Below are positions 8,243 to 15,449 of a DNA stretch of 64,000 nt, one piece after another. A program made the position numbers and the translations under genes. Position 1 is the stretch's first letter, and every line of letters begins with the position of its first letter. The notes below the pieces were generated by a model that was not told the DNA's origin, did not search any database, and saw only the letters and a list, made by a program, of their open reading frames with translations. This stretch comes from Actinoplanes lutulentus (lineage in GTDB: Bacteria > Actinomycetota > Actinomycetes > Mycobacteriales > Micromonosporaceae): the NCBI RefSeq assembly GCF_003259845.1, contig NZ_QLMJ01000002.1, positions 496,001-560,000 on the forward strand, written 5' to 3'.

Positions 8243-9240
8243 GCGTTGAAGGCCGGGATGATCTTCTCGCCGTACGCGGCGAGGGTCTCTTCCTTCGCGT
8301 CGTGCTGGAGGTAGACGGCGAATTGGTCGACGCCGAGCTCCTTGAGCTGCTGCAGTTTCTTCACGTGCTCCTCGACCGGGCCGAGGACGCAGAACCGGTC
8401 GACGATCTCGTCGGGCACGAACGTGGTGTGGCTGTTGCCGGCCCGTCCGTGCTCTTTGTAGTCGTACCCTTCCCGCGCCTTGATGTAGTCGGTGAGCGCC
8501 TGCGGCACCGCGCCGCCGTCGCCGCCGTACCGGCCGACGATGTCGGCGATGTGGTTGCCGACCATCCCGCCGAACCAGCGGGTCTGATCCCGCTGGTGTG
8601 CCAGGTCGTCACCGACGTAGGCGGGGGCCGCGACGCAGAACTTGATCGAGTCCGGGTCGCGTCCTTTAGCGGCGGCGGCGCGGCGGACCGCCGTGATCAT
8701 CCACTCGGCGATGTCCGGGTCGGCGAGCTGCAGGATGTACCCGTCGCCCACCTCGCCGGTGATGGCGAGAGCCTTCGGCCCGTACGCCGCCACCCAGACC
8801 TCCAGACGGCTGTCGGCCGCCCAGGCGAACTGGATCTCGTTGCCGCGTACCGTGACCTTCTCGCCGTTGCCCAGGCCCTTGATCACCTGGACGCTCTCGC
8901 GGAGCTGGCCCAGGGTCTGCGGCGTGAGGCCGAGGACGCGCAGCGCCGAGTCGCCACGGCCGATGCCGCAGACGGTCCGGTTGCCGTACATCTCGTTGAG
9001 CGTCGCGTGCAGCGAGGCGGTGACCGTCCAGTCCCGGGTGCCCGGGTTGGTCACCATCGGCCCGACGATGATCCGCTCGGTCGCGCCGAGGATCGCCGAG
9101 TAGACGACGTACGGCTCCTGCCAGAGCACGTGCGAGTCGAACGTCCAGAAGTGGCTGAAGCCGGCCGCCTCGGCCTTCTTCGCCCACTCGACGATCTGCA
9201 GTGCCGGTGGGTCGTTCTGGAGGACTACACCGATGTCCAT
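8239..9240 (-). CDS. LLM class F420-dependent oxidoreductase, TIGR03842-like
   Basis: A 333-residue TIM-barrel enzyme of the bacterial luciferase-like superfamily. The start MDIGVVLQNDPPALQIVEWAKKAEAAGFSHFWTFDSH and the block GPMVTNPGTRDW are characteristic of the TIGR03842 subgroup, annotated as probably F420-dependent and, from memory, recurrently found beside dihydropyrimidinase/hydantoinase and ABC transporter genes. Here it sits between the importer and the dihydropyrimidinase (11-base gap), overlapping the permease gene by four bases. The reaction is unknown; reduction or oxidation of a pyrimidine or hydantoin ring with F420 or FMN is a reasonable inference. No secretion signal is present. 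Confidence 0.85.
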   Translation of the reverse strand: MDIGVVLQNDPPALQIVEWAKKAEAAGFSHFWTFDSHVLWQEPYVVYSAILGATERIIVGPMVTNPGTRDWTVTASLHATLNEMYGNRTVCGIGRGDSALRVLGLTPQTLGQLRESVQVIKGLGNGEKVTVRGNEIQFAWAADSRLEVWVAAYGPKALAITGEVGDGYILQLADPDIAEWMITAVRRAAAAKGRDPDSIKFCVAAPAYVGDDLAHQRDQTRWFGGMVGNHIADIVGRYGGDGGAVPQALTDYIKAREGYDYKEHGRAGNSHTTFVPDEIVDRFCVLGPVEEHVKKLQQLKELGVDQFAVYLQHDAKEETLAAYGEKIIPAFNA

Positions 9241-9251
9241 GTGAGCCCCTT

Positions 9252-10652
9252 TCAGACCAGGTAGTCGGTGAGGCCGCGCTTGACGTACCGGCCACGGCCG
9301 GCCCGCCCGGTGTACCGGCCACCGGTGGCGATCACCTCGCCGCGGGAGATGACGGTGTCGACCTTGCCGTCGATCTCCCAGCCCTCCCAGGCGGAGTGGT
9401 CCATGTTCATGTGGTGCGTCTCGGCGCTGATCCGGGTACGCCCGTTCGGGTCGTACAGCACGATGTCGGCGTCCGAACCGGGCGCGATGATGCCCTTCTT
9501 CGGGTAGAGGCCGAACATCCGCGCCGGCGTGGTAGCGATCGTCTCGACCCAGCGGCTCAGCGACAGCTTGCCGTCGACCACGCCCTGGTAGAGCAGGTCG
9601 ACCCGGTGCTCGACGCTGCCGATCCCGTTCGGGATCTTGGAGAAATCACCACGGCCGAGCTCCTTCTGGTCCTTGAAGCAGAAGGGGCAGTGGTCGGTGG
9701 AGACGACCGACAGGTCATTGGTACGCAGGCCCTGCCACAGGTCGGCGCGGTGGCTCTCGTGCTTGCTGCGCAGCGGCGTCGAGCAGACCCACTTGGCGCC
9801 CTCGAAACCGGGCGCGCCGAGCTGGTCCTCCAGCGTCAGGTACAGGTACTGCGGGCAGGTCTCGGCGAACACGTTGCGTCCCCGGTCCCGGGCCTCGGCC
9901 ACCTGCTCCAGAGCCTTGGAGGCGGAGAGGTGCACGATGTACAGCGGGCAGTCCGCCGCGACGCTGGCCAGCCAGATGGCCCGGCTGGTGGCTTCCGCCT
10001 CCAGCTCCTGCGGCCGGGTCAGGCCGTGGTGGATCGGGTCGGTCTCGCCCCGCTCCAGGGCCTGCTTGACCAGCACGTCGATGGCCGGCCCGTTCTCCGC
10101 GTGCATCATGATCATGGCGCCGTTGTCGCGGGCCTTCTGCATGGCGCGCAGGATCTGGCCGTCGTCGGAGTAGAACACCCCCGGGTACGCCATGAAGAGC
10201 TTGAAGCTGCTGATCCCCTCGTTGGCGACCAGGTAGTCCATCGCCTTGAGGGACTCGTCGTCGACCCCGCCGAGGATCATGTGGAAGGCGTAGTCGATGT
10301 GGCAGTTGCCGTCCGCCTTGCCGTGCCAGGCGGCCAGGCCGTCCTGCACGACCTCACCGGTCTTCTGCACCGCGAAGTCGATGATCGTGGTGGTGCCGCC
10401 GATCGCGGCCGCCTTGGTGCCGGTGTCGAACGTGTCGCTCGCCGCGGTGCCGCCGAACGGCAGCTGCATGTGGGTGTGCGCGTCGACGGCGCCCGGGATG
10501 ACGAACTTCCCGGTCGCGTCGATCGTCTCCTCTTGATGAGGTGCGGTGCCCGGCGCGAAGAGCGCCACGATCTTCTCGCCGTCGACCAGCACGTCCGCCG
10601 GGATCGCCCCGCTGGGACCGATCACGGTCCCGCCCTTGATCAGGAAACTCAT
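9252..10652 (-). CDS. hydA: Dihydropyrimidinase / D-hydantoinase
   Basis: A 466-residue amidohydrolase that opens the ring of dihydrouracil, dihydrothymine or hydantoins to N-carbamoyl-beta-amino acids (or N-carbamoyl amino acids). The binuclear metal site is complete: HTHMQLPFGG (HxH), the carboxylated lysine in ISSFKLFMAYPG, histidines in MIMMHAEN and IVHLSAS, and the aspartate in STDHCPF. The QKELGRGDFSKIPNGIGSVEHR segment is typical of true dihydropyrimidinases. Its ATG overlaps the stop of the upstream ureidopropionase gene by four bases. Length is normal for the family. Symbol follows common usage; pydB would be equally fair. Confidence 0.93.
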   Translation of the reverse strand: MSFLIKGGTVIGPSGAIPADVLVDGEKIVALFAPGTAPHQEETIDATGKFVIPGAVDAHTHMQLPFGGTAASDTFDTGTKAAAIGGTTTIIDFAVQKTGEVVQDGLAAWHGKADGNCHIDYAFHMILGGVDDESLKAMDYLVANEGISSFKLFMAYPGVFYSDDGQILRAMQKARDNGAMIMMHAENGPAIDVLVKQALERGETDPIHHGLTRPQELEAEATSRAIWLASVAADCPLYIVHLSASKALEQVAEARDRGRNVFAETCPQYLYLTLEDQLGAPGFEGAKWVCSTPLRSKHESHRADLWQGLRTNDLSVVSTDHCPFCFKDQKELGRGDFSKIPNGIGSVEHRVDLLYQGVVDGKLSLSRWVETIATTPARMFGLYPKKGIIAPGSDADIVLYDPNGRTRISAETHHMNMDHSAWEGWEIDGKVDTVISRGEVIATGGRYTGRAGRGRYVKRGLTDYLV

Positions 10653-11491
10653 GGCTGCACCAGGTCCCCGTACGCGTCGGGACGGCGGTCCCGGTAGAAC
10701 TGCCAGCGGTCGCGGACCGTGGTGAGCAGGCTCAGGTCCAGGTCGCGGATGATCAGTTCGGGGTTGTGGGTGTCGCCCACCTCGCCGACGAACTTGCCCT
10801 CCGGGTCGACGAAGTACGTCTGACCGTAGAAGTCGTTCTCACCGAGGTCCTCGACGCCGACCCGGTTGATGGCGCCGATGAAGTACTCGTTGGCGACCGC
10901 GCTGGCCGGCTGCTCCAGCTGCCAGAGGTACGAGGAGAGTCCGCGGCTCGTGGCCGACGGGTTGAACACGATCTGCGCGCCGTTGAGGCCCAGCGCACGC
11001 CAGCCCTCCGGGAAATGGCGGTCATAGCAGATGTAAACGCCGACCTTGCCGACCGCGGTGTCGAATACCGGATATCCGAGGTTGCCCGGGCGGAAGTAGA
11101 ACTTCTCCCAGAATCCCTTGACCTGGGGAATGTGGTTCTTGCGGTACTTGCCGAGGTATTTACCGTCGGCGTCGATCACAGCGGCGGTGTTGTAGAGAAC
11201 GCCGGGCTGCTCCTGCTCGTACATCGGCAGGACCATGACCATGCCCAACTCGGCGGCGAGGGCCTGGAAGCGCTCCGTCGTCGGCCCGGGGATGGACTCC
11301 GCGTACTCGTAGTAGGCGGCGTCCTGCACCTGGCAGAAGTACGGGCCGTAGAAGAGCTCCTGGAAGCAGATCACTTTCGCGCCCTGGGCGGCGGCTTCAC
11401 GAGCGTAATCCTCGTGTGCCTTGATCATCGATTCCTTGTCGCCCGTCCAGGTGGTCTGGACGAGGGCGGCGCGGACGACGCTGGTCGTCAT
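10649..11491 (-). CDS. Beta-ureidopropionase / N-carbamoyl amino acid amidohydrolase (nitrilase superfamily)
   Basis: A 280-residue nitrilase-superfamily enzyme expected to remove the carbamoyl group from the dihydropyrimidinase product, giving beta-alanine (or beta-aminoisobutyrate), CO2 and ammonia. The catalytic triad is visible: Glu in ICFQELFYGPYF, Lys in RKNHIPQ and Cys in VYICYDRHFPEGWR. It is the first gene of the minus-strand operon; GAGAGGGG precedes the ATG at 6 bases. The promoter must lie in the divergent region 11492-11684 shared with the MocR regulator. Specificity for beta-ureido versus N-carbamoyl-D-amino acids cannot be decided from motifs alone. Confidence 0.9.
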   Translation of the reverse strand: MTTSVVRAALVQTTWTGDKESMIKAHEDYAREAAAQGAKVICFQELFYGPYFCQVQDAAYYEYAESIPGPTTERFQALAAELGMVMVLPMYEQEQPGVLYNTAAVIDADGKYLGKYRKNHIPQVKGFWEKFYFRPGNLGYPVFDTAVGKVGVYICYDRHFPEGWRALGLNGAQIVFNPSATSRGLSSYLWQLEQPASAVANEYFIGAINRVGVEDLGENDFYGQTYFVDPEGKFVGEVGDTHNPELIIRDLDLSLLTTVRDRWQFYRDRRPDAYGDLVQP

Positions 11492-11684
11492 TGCGGCCCC
11501 TCTCTCTTGATCTCTTTTTACGCACGCGCAGTGCGCTGCTAAGCGCCTGTGATCGTGTGTTTACTCCTCGGCGTGGGCCCTGCGCTAGCTCTTGCTTGTG
11601 AGCGCCGGATGCCGTAGGACACTAACGACACACATTGAGGCGGACAATTGCTCGTACGTTACGGAATGTTTCGGAGAGAATAAT
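11492..11684. promoter_or_regulatory. Divergent promoter region between catabolic operon and MocR gene
   Basis: This 193-base gap separates the minus-strand catabolic operon from the plus-strand MocR regulator and must hold both promoters. MocR-type proteins usually bind such divergent regions. A short inverted element around 11523-11544 (GCGCAGTGCGC with a following AAGCGC) is the clearest symmetry; I cannot identify a confident operator or -10/-35 pair. Confidence 0.4.
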
Positions 11685-13061
11685 TTGCTCACGCTGATCA
11701 CCGGGGCGGTTCAGGACCGCAGTGCCCGGGGCATCGCGGCGGCCGTCAGCCGTCTGATCACCGCCGGCCGGCTGCCGGCCGGGATCCGGCTGCCCACCGT
11801 CCGCTCGGTTGCCACCGAGCTCGGGGTCAGCCCCACCACGGTCAGTGAGGCGTGGCGCAGCCTCATTCTCGCCGGTGCGATCCAGACGCGCGGGCGTTCC
11901 GGCACCTACGTCTCCGGCCCGCTGCCACCCCGGGAACGCCTGCGGTACACCCAGCTCGGCAACGCCAGCGTGACCCTGCCGAAGGACCTGTCCACCGGCG
12001 TTCCGGACCCGGCGCTGCTGCCCGATCTCAGCGGGGCGCTGCGCCGCATCGGTGACGGGCGGTGGGCGGGCAGTTACCTGGACGCGCCGGTGCTGCCGGA
12101 GCTGGAGGCGGTGCTGCGCGAGCGGTGGCCGTACCCGCCGGAGCGGCTCACCGTGGTGGACGGCGCGATGGACGCCCTCGACCGGATCGCCGGCGCGATG
12201 CTGCGTTTCGGCGACCACGTGCTGGTGGAGAACCCGGCGTTCGCGCCGCTGCTCGACCTGCTCCAGGCGGTCGGCGCCACCGTGATCGGGGTGCCGATGG
12301 ACGCGGGCGGTGTCGACCCGGCCGCGCTGCGGCAGATCCTGCGCGATTACCGGCCGGTCGCGCTGTTCCTGCAGCCACGGGCGCAGAACCCGACCGGGAC
12401 CAGCATGGACCGGAACCGGGCGCTGACGCTCGCCCAGGTCCTGCTGGAAGCCCCGAATCTGTTGATCGTCGAGGACGACCACGCCGGCGACATCGCCTCC
12501 GCGCCGCTGGTCAGCCTCGGCTCGCACCTGCCCGACCGGACCGTGCACGTCGCCAGCTTCTCCAAGAGTCACGGGCCGGACCTGCGGCTCGCCGCGATCG
12601 GCGGGCCCTCGCACGTGATCGACGCCGTCAGCGACCGGAGGCTGCTCGGTCCGGGCTGGTCCAGCCGGCTGCTGCAGGGCGTACTCCTGGATCTGCTCAC
12701 CGACCGGCGGGTGATCGCTCAGGTCGCCACCGCGAGGGATACGTACGCGGCGCGTCGCGCCGCCCTGCTCGCCGTGCTGCACGGGCACGGGGTCGAGGCG
12801 ACCGCGGCCGACGGCATCAACCTGTGGATGACCGTTCCTGATCAGCAGAACGCGATGGTGGCCCTCGCCGCGCACGGTGTCGCGGCGGCACCCGGCGCGC
12901 CGTTCTGCGTCCAGCCGCTCGCCGAGGACCACCTGCGGATCACCGCCGGGCTGGTCACCGGCGGATACGACGAACTGGCCGAGGTACTCGCCTCGGCCGC
13001 CTTCCAGACCAGCCGCGGCAGCGGCCGGCGCGGCCAGGGACACCCCCACGGCTGGCGCTGA
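11685..13061 (+). CDS. MocR family transcriptional regulator (GntR DNA-binding plus aminotransferase domain)
   Basis: The TTG at 11685 is chosen because GGAG sits 8 bases upstream and the protein then begins at the GntR domain; an in-frame TTG at 11592 has no such signal. The 458-residue product has a winged helix (about 12-75, LPTVRSVATELGVSPTTVSEAWRSL) and a fold-type I aminotransferase-like domain with NPTG, IVEDDHAGD and the PLP-lysine motif SFSKSHGPDLRLA. MocR proteins sense amines or amino acids via PLP and control adjacent divergent operons. Here it likely regulates the pyrimidine/hydantoin operon and the aminotransferase 28 bases downstream, with beta-alanine or a related amine as effector. 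Confidence 0.88.
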   Translation: MLTLITGAVQDRSARGIAAAVSRLITAGRLPAGIRLPTVRSVATELGVSPTTVSEAWRSLILAGAIQTRGRSGTYVSGPLPPRERLRYTQLGNASVTLPKDLSTGVPDPALLPDLSGALRRIGDGRWAGSYLDAPVLPELEAVLRERWPYPPERLTVVDGAMDALDRIAGAMLRFGDHVLVENPAFAPLLDLLQAVGATVIGVPMDAGGVDPAALRQILRDYRPVALFLQPRAQNPTGTSMDRNRALTLAQVLLEAPNLLIVEDDHAGDIASAPLVSLGSHLPDRTVHVASFSKSHGPDLRLAAIGGPSHVIDAVSDRRLLGPGWSSRLLQGVLLDLLTDRRVIAQVATARDTYAARRAALLAVLHGHGVEATAADGINLWMTVPDQQNAMVALAAHGVAAAPGAPFCVQPLAEDHLRITAGLVTGGYDELAEVLASAAFQTSRGSGRRGQGHPHGWR

Positions 13062-13089
13062 AATCCCTCGTCGTTCAGGAGGTACTTTC

Positions 13090-14385
13090 ATGAGTCTGCT
13101 GGATCGGCATCGAGCCGTCATGCCAGGCTGGATGCCCGTGTACTACGGCGATGACGCCTTGGAGATCGTGTCCGGAAAGGGCCGGCGGGTCACCGACGCG
13201 GCCGGCCGGACTTACCTGGACTTCTTCGGCGGGGTGCTGACCACCATGGTCGGTTACGACATCGCCGAGATCAGTGACGCGGTCCGCAGTCAGGTGGACA
13301 CCGGCGTGGCGCACACCTCCACGCTGTACCTGATCCGGCAGCAGGTCGAGCTCGCCGAGAAGATCGCCCGGGTCTCCGGCATCCCGGACGCGCGGGTCTT
13401 CTTCACCAACTCCGGCACCGAGGCGAACGAGTCGGCGCTGCTGTTCGCCACCAACGTGCGCCGCTCCAACCAGATCCTGGCGATCAAGAACAGCTACCAC
13501 GGCCGGACCTTCGCCACGATGGCCGTGACCGGGCATCGCAGCTGGTCGTCGAGCTCGCTCAGCCCGCTCTCGGTGAACTGGCTGTCCTCCGCCGACCGGC
13601 TGCGCGGCCGGATGGCCGGGCTGGACGACGGCGACCTGCTCGACGCGGCCGTCGACGATCTGCGCGAGGTGCTCGCCACGGTCACCGCGGGTGACGTCGC
13701 GGCGCTGATCGCCGAGCCGATCCAGGGTGTCGGCGGTTTCGTGGCCGGGCCGGACGGGCTGCTCGGGGCGTACCAGAAGGTTCTCTCCGAACACGGCATC
13801 CTGCTGATCGCCGACGAGGTGCAGACCGGCTGGGGCCGCACCGGCGAGCACTTCTGGGGATATCAGGCGCACGGCGTCACGCCGGATCTGATCACTTTCG
13901 CCAAGGGCATCGGCAACGGGTACGCGCTGGGCGGCGTCGTCGGGCGGGCCGAGGTGATGAACGCGGTGCCGGCGATCAGCTTCTCCACCTTCGGCGGCAA
14001 CCCGATCAGCGCGGCCGCCGGCAACGCCGTGCTGGATTACGTCCTCGACCACGACCTGCAGGGCAACGCCAAGCGGGTCGGTTCGATCCTGCTGGACGGG
14101 CTGCGCGCGCAACAGAGCGCGATCGTGGCCGAGGTACGCGGACGCGGCCTGATGATCGGCATCGAGTTCGTCCGCCCCGGAACCTCCGAGCCGGACCCGG
14201 CGGCAACCCTGCGCGTCTTCGACCTCTGCCGGGAGGGCGGCCTGCTGGTCGGCAAGGGCGGCCTGTACGGCAACGTGATCAGAATCGGTCCGGCGCTGAC
14301 CCTGACCGAGGACGAGGCCCGCGAAGGGCTGGCCGTTCTGACGGACGCGATCGCGGTGGCGGATTCTGAGTCGCGTATCGCCTGA
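13090..14385 (+). CDS. Class III (omega-amino acid) aminotransferase, probable beta-alanine transaminase
   Basis: A 431-residue PLP enzyme of the 4-aminobutyrate/beta-alanine/AGXT2-like class. ATG at 13090 follows AGGAGGT at ideal spacing. Key motifs are TNSGTEANE, the aspartate in LLIADEVQTGWGRTG and the PLP lysine in ITFAKGIGNGYALGG. It lies directly behind the MocR gene and ends at a strong terminator. In this context it would move the amino group of beta-alanine or beta-aminoisobutyrate, produced by the divergent operon, to pyruvate or 2-oxoglutarate, giving a malonic semialdehyde. GABA or ornithine derivatives are alternative substrates of the same family. Confidence 0.88.
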   Translation: MSLLDRHRAVMPGWMPVYYGDDALEIVSGKGRRVTDAAGRTYLDFFGGVLTTMVGYDIAEISDAVRSQVDTGVAHTSTLYLIRQQVELAEKIARVSGIPDARVFFTNSGTEANESALLFATNVRRSNQILAIKNSYHGRTFATMAVTGHRSWSSSSLSPLSVNWLSSADRLRGRMAGLDDGDLLDAAVDDLREVLATVTAGDVAALIAEPIQGVGGFVAGPDGLLGAYQKVLSEHGILLIADEVQTGWGRTGEHFWGYQAHGVTPDLITFAKGIGNGYALGGVVGRAEVMNAVPAISFSTFGGNPISAAAGNAVLDYVLDHDLQGNAKRVGSILLDGLRAQQSAIVAEVRGRGLMIGIEFVRPGTSEPDPAATLRVFDLCREGGLLVGKGGLYGNVIRIGPALTLTEDEAREGLAVLTDAIAVADSESRIA

Positions 14386-14394
14386 TATTTAGCC

Positions 14395-14424
14395 GCAAAA
14401 CCCCCGCAATCGCGGGGGTTTTGC
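14395..14424 (+). terminator. Perfect 13-bp hairpin terminator after aminotransferase gene
   Basis: Arms 14395-14407 and 14412-14424 are perfectly complementary (GCAAAACCCCCGC), with a four-base AATC loop and TTTT within the right arm. It lies 9 bases after the stop codon and closes the mocR-aminotransferase transcript. Confidence 0.9.
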
Positions 14425-14534
14425 TGTAGGCGCGGGAACTTTCGCTTGATCTGAAGAAACTTGTCTTCACTTTGGACGAAACAGATCGGTAACGTCTCGA
14501 TCCATGTAGATAGATCGATGACAGGGGGACCGCA

Positions 14535-15449
14535 ATGCCGCAGTCACTCAGCCGCCGCAGCCTGCTCGGCGCCGCCGCCGCCGCGGGCGCGGCCGGAGCC
14601 ACCGGAGCGCTGGCCGTACCGGGCGCCGCCGCCGCGGGGGGACACGGTCGCGCCGGCCGTGTCCCGCGCGATCAGATCAGCGTGCAGCTCTACACGCTCC
14701 GTAATCAGCTTTCGATCAACTTGGAGACGAGCCTCGCCGAGCTCGCCGAGATCGGATACACCCGGGTCGAGCACGCCGGCTTCGTCGGGCGTACCGCCGC
14801 GCAGTTCCGCGCGGCTCTGGACAACGCCGGCCTGCGTGCCACCTCGGGCCACGTCGGCATCCCGCAGCCCTTCAACGCCGACACCTGGAAGCGCGCCCTG
14901 GAGGACGCCGCCATCGTCGGTAACAAGTTCATCGTCCACCCGTTCTTCGGGCAGGGCGCGACCGGGCCGATCCGCGACGCGGCCGTGTACCGGGCCTTCG
15001 CGGCCGATCTGAACAAGGCCGGAGCGCTGGCCCGCCGGGCCGGTCTCAGCTTCGGCTATCACAATCACCACGCCGAGTTCTTCCGGCAGAACGGCACCAA
15101 CCTGACCGGGTTCGACATCCTGACGTCGGAGACCGACGCGCGCAACGTCCATCTGGAGGTCGACCTCTACTGGGCGTTCCGCGGGGCGAACGACCCGGTT
15201 GACCTGATCAAGAAGCATCGGGGCCGGATCCGCCAGGTGCACGTCAAGGACCTCGACGTGAACGCCAGCTTCGCCGACCCCGGCGACGGGCTGATCGATT
15301 TCGGCCGGATCTTCGAGCACTCCCGCGAGGCCGGTCTCGTCGAGTACATCGTGGAACGCGACGATGCCGGGTCACCGCCGCGTACTCCGGCGGATGCCCT
15401 GGTCACGGCGCAGCGTGGGTACGCGTACCTGGAGGGGTTGCGATTCTGA
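14535..15449 (+). CDS. Tat-exported sugar phosphate isomerase/epimerase-like protein
   Basis: A 304-residue protein with a twin-arginine signal (SRRSLLGAAAAAG) and Ala-rich hydrophobic region ending near residue 36, followed by a xylose-isomerase-like TIM barrel (AP endonuclease 2 fold). Visible barrel features include ISVQLYTLRNQL, GYTRVEHAGFVG, the metal-ligand region SFGYHNHHAEF, HLEVDLYWAF and IRQVHVKDLD. Such proteins isomerise or epimerise sugars, or act as accessory 3-keto-sugar enzymes; export by Tat implies folding before secretion. Its stop overlaps the start of the sugar dehydrogenase gene (TGATG), so both act together outside the membrane, probably on the same carbohydrate. Confidence 0.85.
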   Translation: MPQSLSRRSLLGAAAAAGAAGATGALAVPGAAAAGGHGRAGRVPRDQISVQLYTLRNQLSINLETSLAELAEIGYTRVEHAGFVGRTAAQFRAALDNAGLRATSGHVGIPQPFNADTWKRALEDAAIVGNKFIVHPFFGQGATGPIRDAAVYRAFAADLNKAGALARRAGLSFGYHNHHAEFFRQNGTNLTGFDILTSETDARNVHLEVDLYWAFRGANDPVDLIKKHRGRIRQVHVKDLDVNASFADPGDGLIDFGRIFEHSREAGLVEYIVERDDAGSPPRTPADALVTAQRGYAYLEGLRF

